Positions 62,522-64,000 of a DNA stretch of 64,000 bases are shown piece after piece. The notes beneath the pieces were generated by a model. That model did not search any database. It was given only the letters and a program-made list of their open reading frames with translations, and was not told the origin of the DNA. The stretch comes from Desulfovibrio sp. JC022. Its GTDB lineage: Bacteria; Desulfobacterota; Desulfovibrionia; Desulfovibrionales; Desulfovibrionaceae. The stretch lies in NCBI RefSeq assembly GCF_010470665.1, contig NZ_VOPZ01000007.1:414180-478179 (forward strand). Reading direction: 5' to 3'. The translations under genes and the position numbers were made by a program. Position 1 is the first letter of the stretch; each line of letters begins with the position of its first letter.

Positions 62522-62866
62522 ATGGTTTTACTTTTCGATGATGCCAAAAAGCTTGAAAAAGCCGTGGGAGAAGAAGCCGCAGAGGTTATTGCCCACGTTC
62601 TTGAAAAGCACGAAGAAAAATCCAAGCAAGAGCTTGAAGAAGCTAAAAAGGAACTTGTCACCAGAGCTGACCTTTATAAGGTAGAGGGAAACTTGAAGGC
62701 TGACATGACCCGACTTGAAACCAAAGTGGAAAATATTGAGTCCAATTTGGAAAACAAGATCAGGGCTGAAGTTCAGGCTGCCAAATCCGAAACCATCAAA
62801 TGGATGGCTGGAATGCTCATGGTTCAGGCAGCCACGGTTGCTGCCTTGGTCAAGTTGTTGGGTTAA
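62522..62866 (+). CDS. Coiled-coil protein with C-terminal TM helix (DUF1640-like)
   Basis: A 114-residue protein. Residues 10-90 are heptad-rich and strongly charged (KHEEKSKQELEEAKKELVTR), and the last 25 residues form a membrane helix (WMAGMLMVQAATVAALVKLL). The layout matches the small DUF1640/CCDC90-like coiled-coil proteins often carried by phages and integrated elements. AAGGAG precedes the ATG. It follows the integrase and ends in a strong terminator. Function is unknown. Confidence 0.65.
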   Translation: MVLLFDDAKKLEKAVGEEAAEVIAHVLEKHEEKSKQELEEAKKELVTRADLYKVEGNLKADMTRLETKVENIESNLENKIRAEVQAAKSETIKWMAGMLMVQAATVAALVKLLG

Positions 62867-62914
62867 AATCCGGTTCAGCTTCATGCTTTGGAATAATTGA
62901 TAAAATGCACGCAA

Positions 62915-62953
62915 ATCCCCCGCAAAGTTCACGCTTTGCGGGGGATTTTTTTG
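62915..62953 (+). terminator. Terminator after the coiled-coil gene
   Basis: ATCCCCCGCAAAG pairs perfectly with CTTTGCGGGGGAT over 6 bases, followed by seven T-rich bases. Its stem resembles the pheT terminator. Confidence 0.92.
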
Positions 62954-62990
62954 CCGAAAACCCAGCTTGTGCCACTTTTAAGAGATAGTC

Positions 62991-63401
62991 ATAGATTACG
63001 CGCAGTTAAAAAAAGCAATCCTCCGCTTTGAGGTGATGCTCCGCAAATATAACGAAGACTCAACCGATCTTGATGAGATCACAAAAGGTGCTGTGCAGGA
63101 TTCATTGGTCATGCGTTTTGAACACACGCTAGAACTGGCTTAGAAAAGCTGCAAGCGGCCTCTGTTCGAGGAAGGATACGTTGAAGTAAAAACCATGGGG
63201 CCGAAGCCGATGATGCGCTTTGCTTTCACTGCGGATCTTATCGCCAATGTTGATAACTGGATCGGATACATCAATGCCCGCAATGACACCTCGCACGATT
63301 ATTCCGGCGACAAGGCAGACGCCATCTTGGATATTGTAGATGATTTCTATGATGATGTGGTCGATCTGTACGAGAAGATTTCAAAGGAAGCATGGAAATA
63401 A
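62991..63401 (+). pseudogene. HI0074-like nucleotidyltransferase-substrate-binding protein, interrupted
   Basis: A single frame of 137 codons reads IDYAQLKKAILRFEVMLRKY ... FEHTLELA, then a TAG at 63141, then KSCKRPLFEEGY ... IGYINARNDTSHDYSGDKA. This is the HI0074 family (the HEPN-like partner of MNT nucleotidyltransferases), in which Trp is usual at the stop position, so TGG to TAG is the likely mutation. No ATG opens the frame. No intact nucleotidyltransferase gene adjoins it. The second half alone (ATG 63195) could encode 68 residues but lacks the helix bundle's first half. Confidence 0.7.
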
Positions 63402-63448
63402 TGCCGAAAATTGGGGAGTTCCTTATGCGGCGTTTGAAGACTTCACGC

Positions 63449-64000
63449 CTACTGCGAATGTATCCTGTATTTATCTATCTTCCGGTACAGGGTGGCCCGT
63501 GAAATGCCGAGAAGTTTGGCGGTTAAGGCCCGGTTGTTGTTTGTCTTTTTTAATATATCCTGAATTGTTTTACGCACTACGTCATCCAAAGTGCCACTGG
63601 AATGGGGGGGGACTTCCGGGATCACATGCGGCATTCCCAGATGTTTGACTTCGATAGTTTCTCCGCCGCAGAGATGGAGGGCTCTTTGTATGCAGTTTTC
63701 CAGTTCTCTGACATTGCCCGGCCAGTGATAACTGGCGAGCAGGTTTTGGGCTTCCGGGCTAAGTGACGGGGGGGAGGCTGCTCCTTCTTTCAGAAAAAGG
63801 GAAGCCAATAATAAGATATCATCCCGGCCCCTTTCCTTAAGGGGAGGGATGTGGATGGGGAAGACATTCAGTCGGTAGTAGAGATCTTCTCTGAATCGTC
63901 CGTCCCGGATAGCTGTGGGCAAATTTACATGGGTGGCGGCAATGATCCTAGTATCAACTTTTACCGGTTTGTCTGCCCCGATGCGGTAAACCTCCCCGGT
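63449..64000 (-). CDS. Sigma-54-dependent transcriptional activator, C-terminal part
   Basis: The frame runs off the right edge; 183 residues are visible. They cover the C-terminal half of the AAA+ domain (TRIIAATHVNLPTAIRDGRF, then REDLYYRLNVFPIHIPPLKE, the sensor I and arginine-finger regions) and the sensor II stretch YHWPGNVRELENCIQRAL. A Fis-type helix-turn-helix at the end reads NRALTAKLLGISRATLYRKI. The signal-receiving domain and the GAFTGA loop lie outside. It activates RNA polymerase-sigma-54 at -24/-12 promoters; the target is unknown. It converges with the decayed HI0074-like gene. Confidence 0.92.
   Translation of the reverse strand, partial: TGEVYRIGADKPVKVDTRIIAATHVNLPTAIRDGRFREDLYYRLNVFPIHIPPLKERGRDDILLLASLFLKEGAASPPSLSPEAQNLLASYHWPGNVRELENCIQRALHLCGGETIEVKHLGMPHVIPEVPPHSSGTLDDVVRKTIQDILKKTNNNRALTAKLLGISRATLYRKIDKYRIHSQ

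Noticed and set aside
63340-63648. 102-codon plus-strand frame after the HI0074-like pseudogene
   Set aside because: It overlaps the pseudogene in another frame and the sigma-54 activator on the other strand, with no ribosome binding site or motif.

Overview
The window looks like a chromosomal segment of a marine sulfate reducer of the Desulfovibrionaceae (Maridesulfovibrio/Desulfovibrio type). No 16S gene is present, so this is an inference from gene content: the thrS-infC-rpmI-rplT-pheS-pheT block, TRAP and periplasmic uptake systems, anaerobic radical-SAM sulfatase maturation, hopanoid synthesis, and N-epsilon-acetyl-beta-lysine and betaine osmoadaptation genes. Core genes are moderately GC-rich. 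Several accessory blocks (about 20.2-22.6, 38.2-39.9, 43.1-46.2 and 59.1-60.9 kb) are visibly AT-rich and look acquired.

Layout. 0-11.6 kb: end of an MFS transporter, a flavoprotein, a D-amino-acid operon (DgcN and DgcA with a D-amino-acid transaminase), a CDF-like/HlyD pair, two solute-binding proteins and a Cys-cluster protein. 12-18.6 kb: a RidA / D-cysteine desulfhydrase or cysteate sulfo-lyase / TRAP DctPQM / unknown 409-residue protein / GntR cluster. 18.7-22.7 kb: a Nif11-like peptide, a UPF0126 membrane protein, a DUF6573 remnant, then a reverse transcriptase plus SLATT-effector module beside tRNA-Arg(CCT). A 168-nt stretch closed by a perfect 10-bp inverted repeat lies between effector and RT. 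22.9-31.1 kb: a palindromic repeat, squalene-hopene cyclase with acyl-ACP thioesterase, two DUF2059 proteins, and an anaerobic sulfatase maturase with its sulfatase. 31.3-38.1 kb: the translation operon; infC appears to start at AUA. 38.17-39.90 kb: two convergent membrane-protein genes bounded by a perfect 25-bp inverted repeat that contains both start codons. 40-46 kb: NifX-permease fusion, TetR plus outer-membrane protein, and a potassium-channel-like protein with an OmpA-like domain. 46.3-51.5 kb: amino-acid decarboxylase with two antiporters. 51.6-56.9 kb: amino-acid ABC transporter, lysine 2,3-aminomutase, beta-lysine acetyltransferase and a betaine-binding protein, apparently one operon. 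57-64 kb: PAS-LuxR regulator, pentapeptide-repeat protein, then the end of an integrated element (tRNA-Lys 3' fragment, tyrosine integrase, decayed HI0074-like gene) and a partial sigma-54 activator.

The most promising undescribed items are the RT-RNA-SLATT module, the inverted-repeat cassette at 38.2-39.9 kb, the channel with an OmpA-like insertion, and the unknown protein of the cysteate/D-cysteine cluster. Functions are assigned from recognised motifs and context only; no database search was possible.
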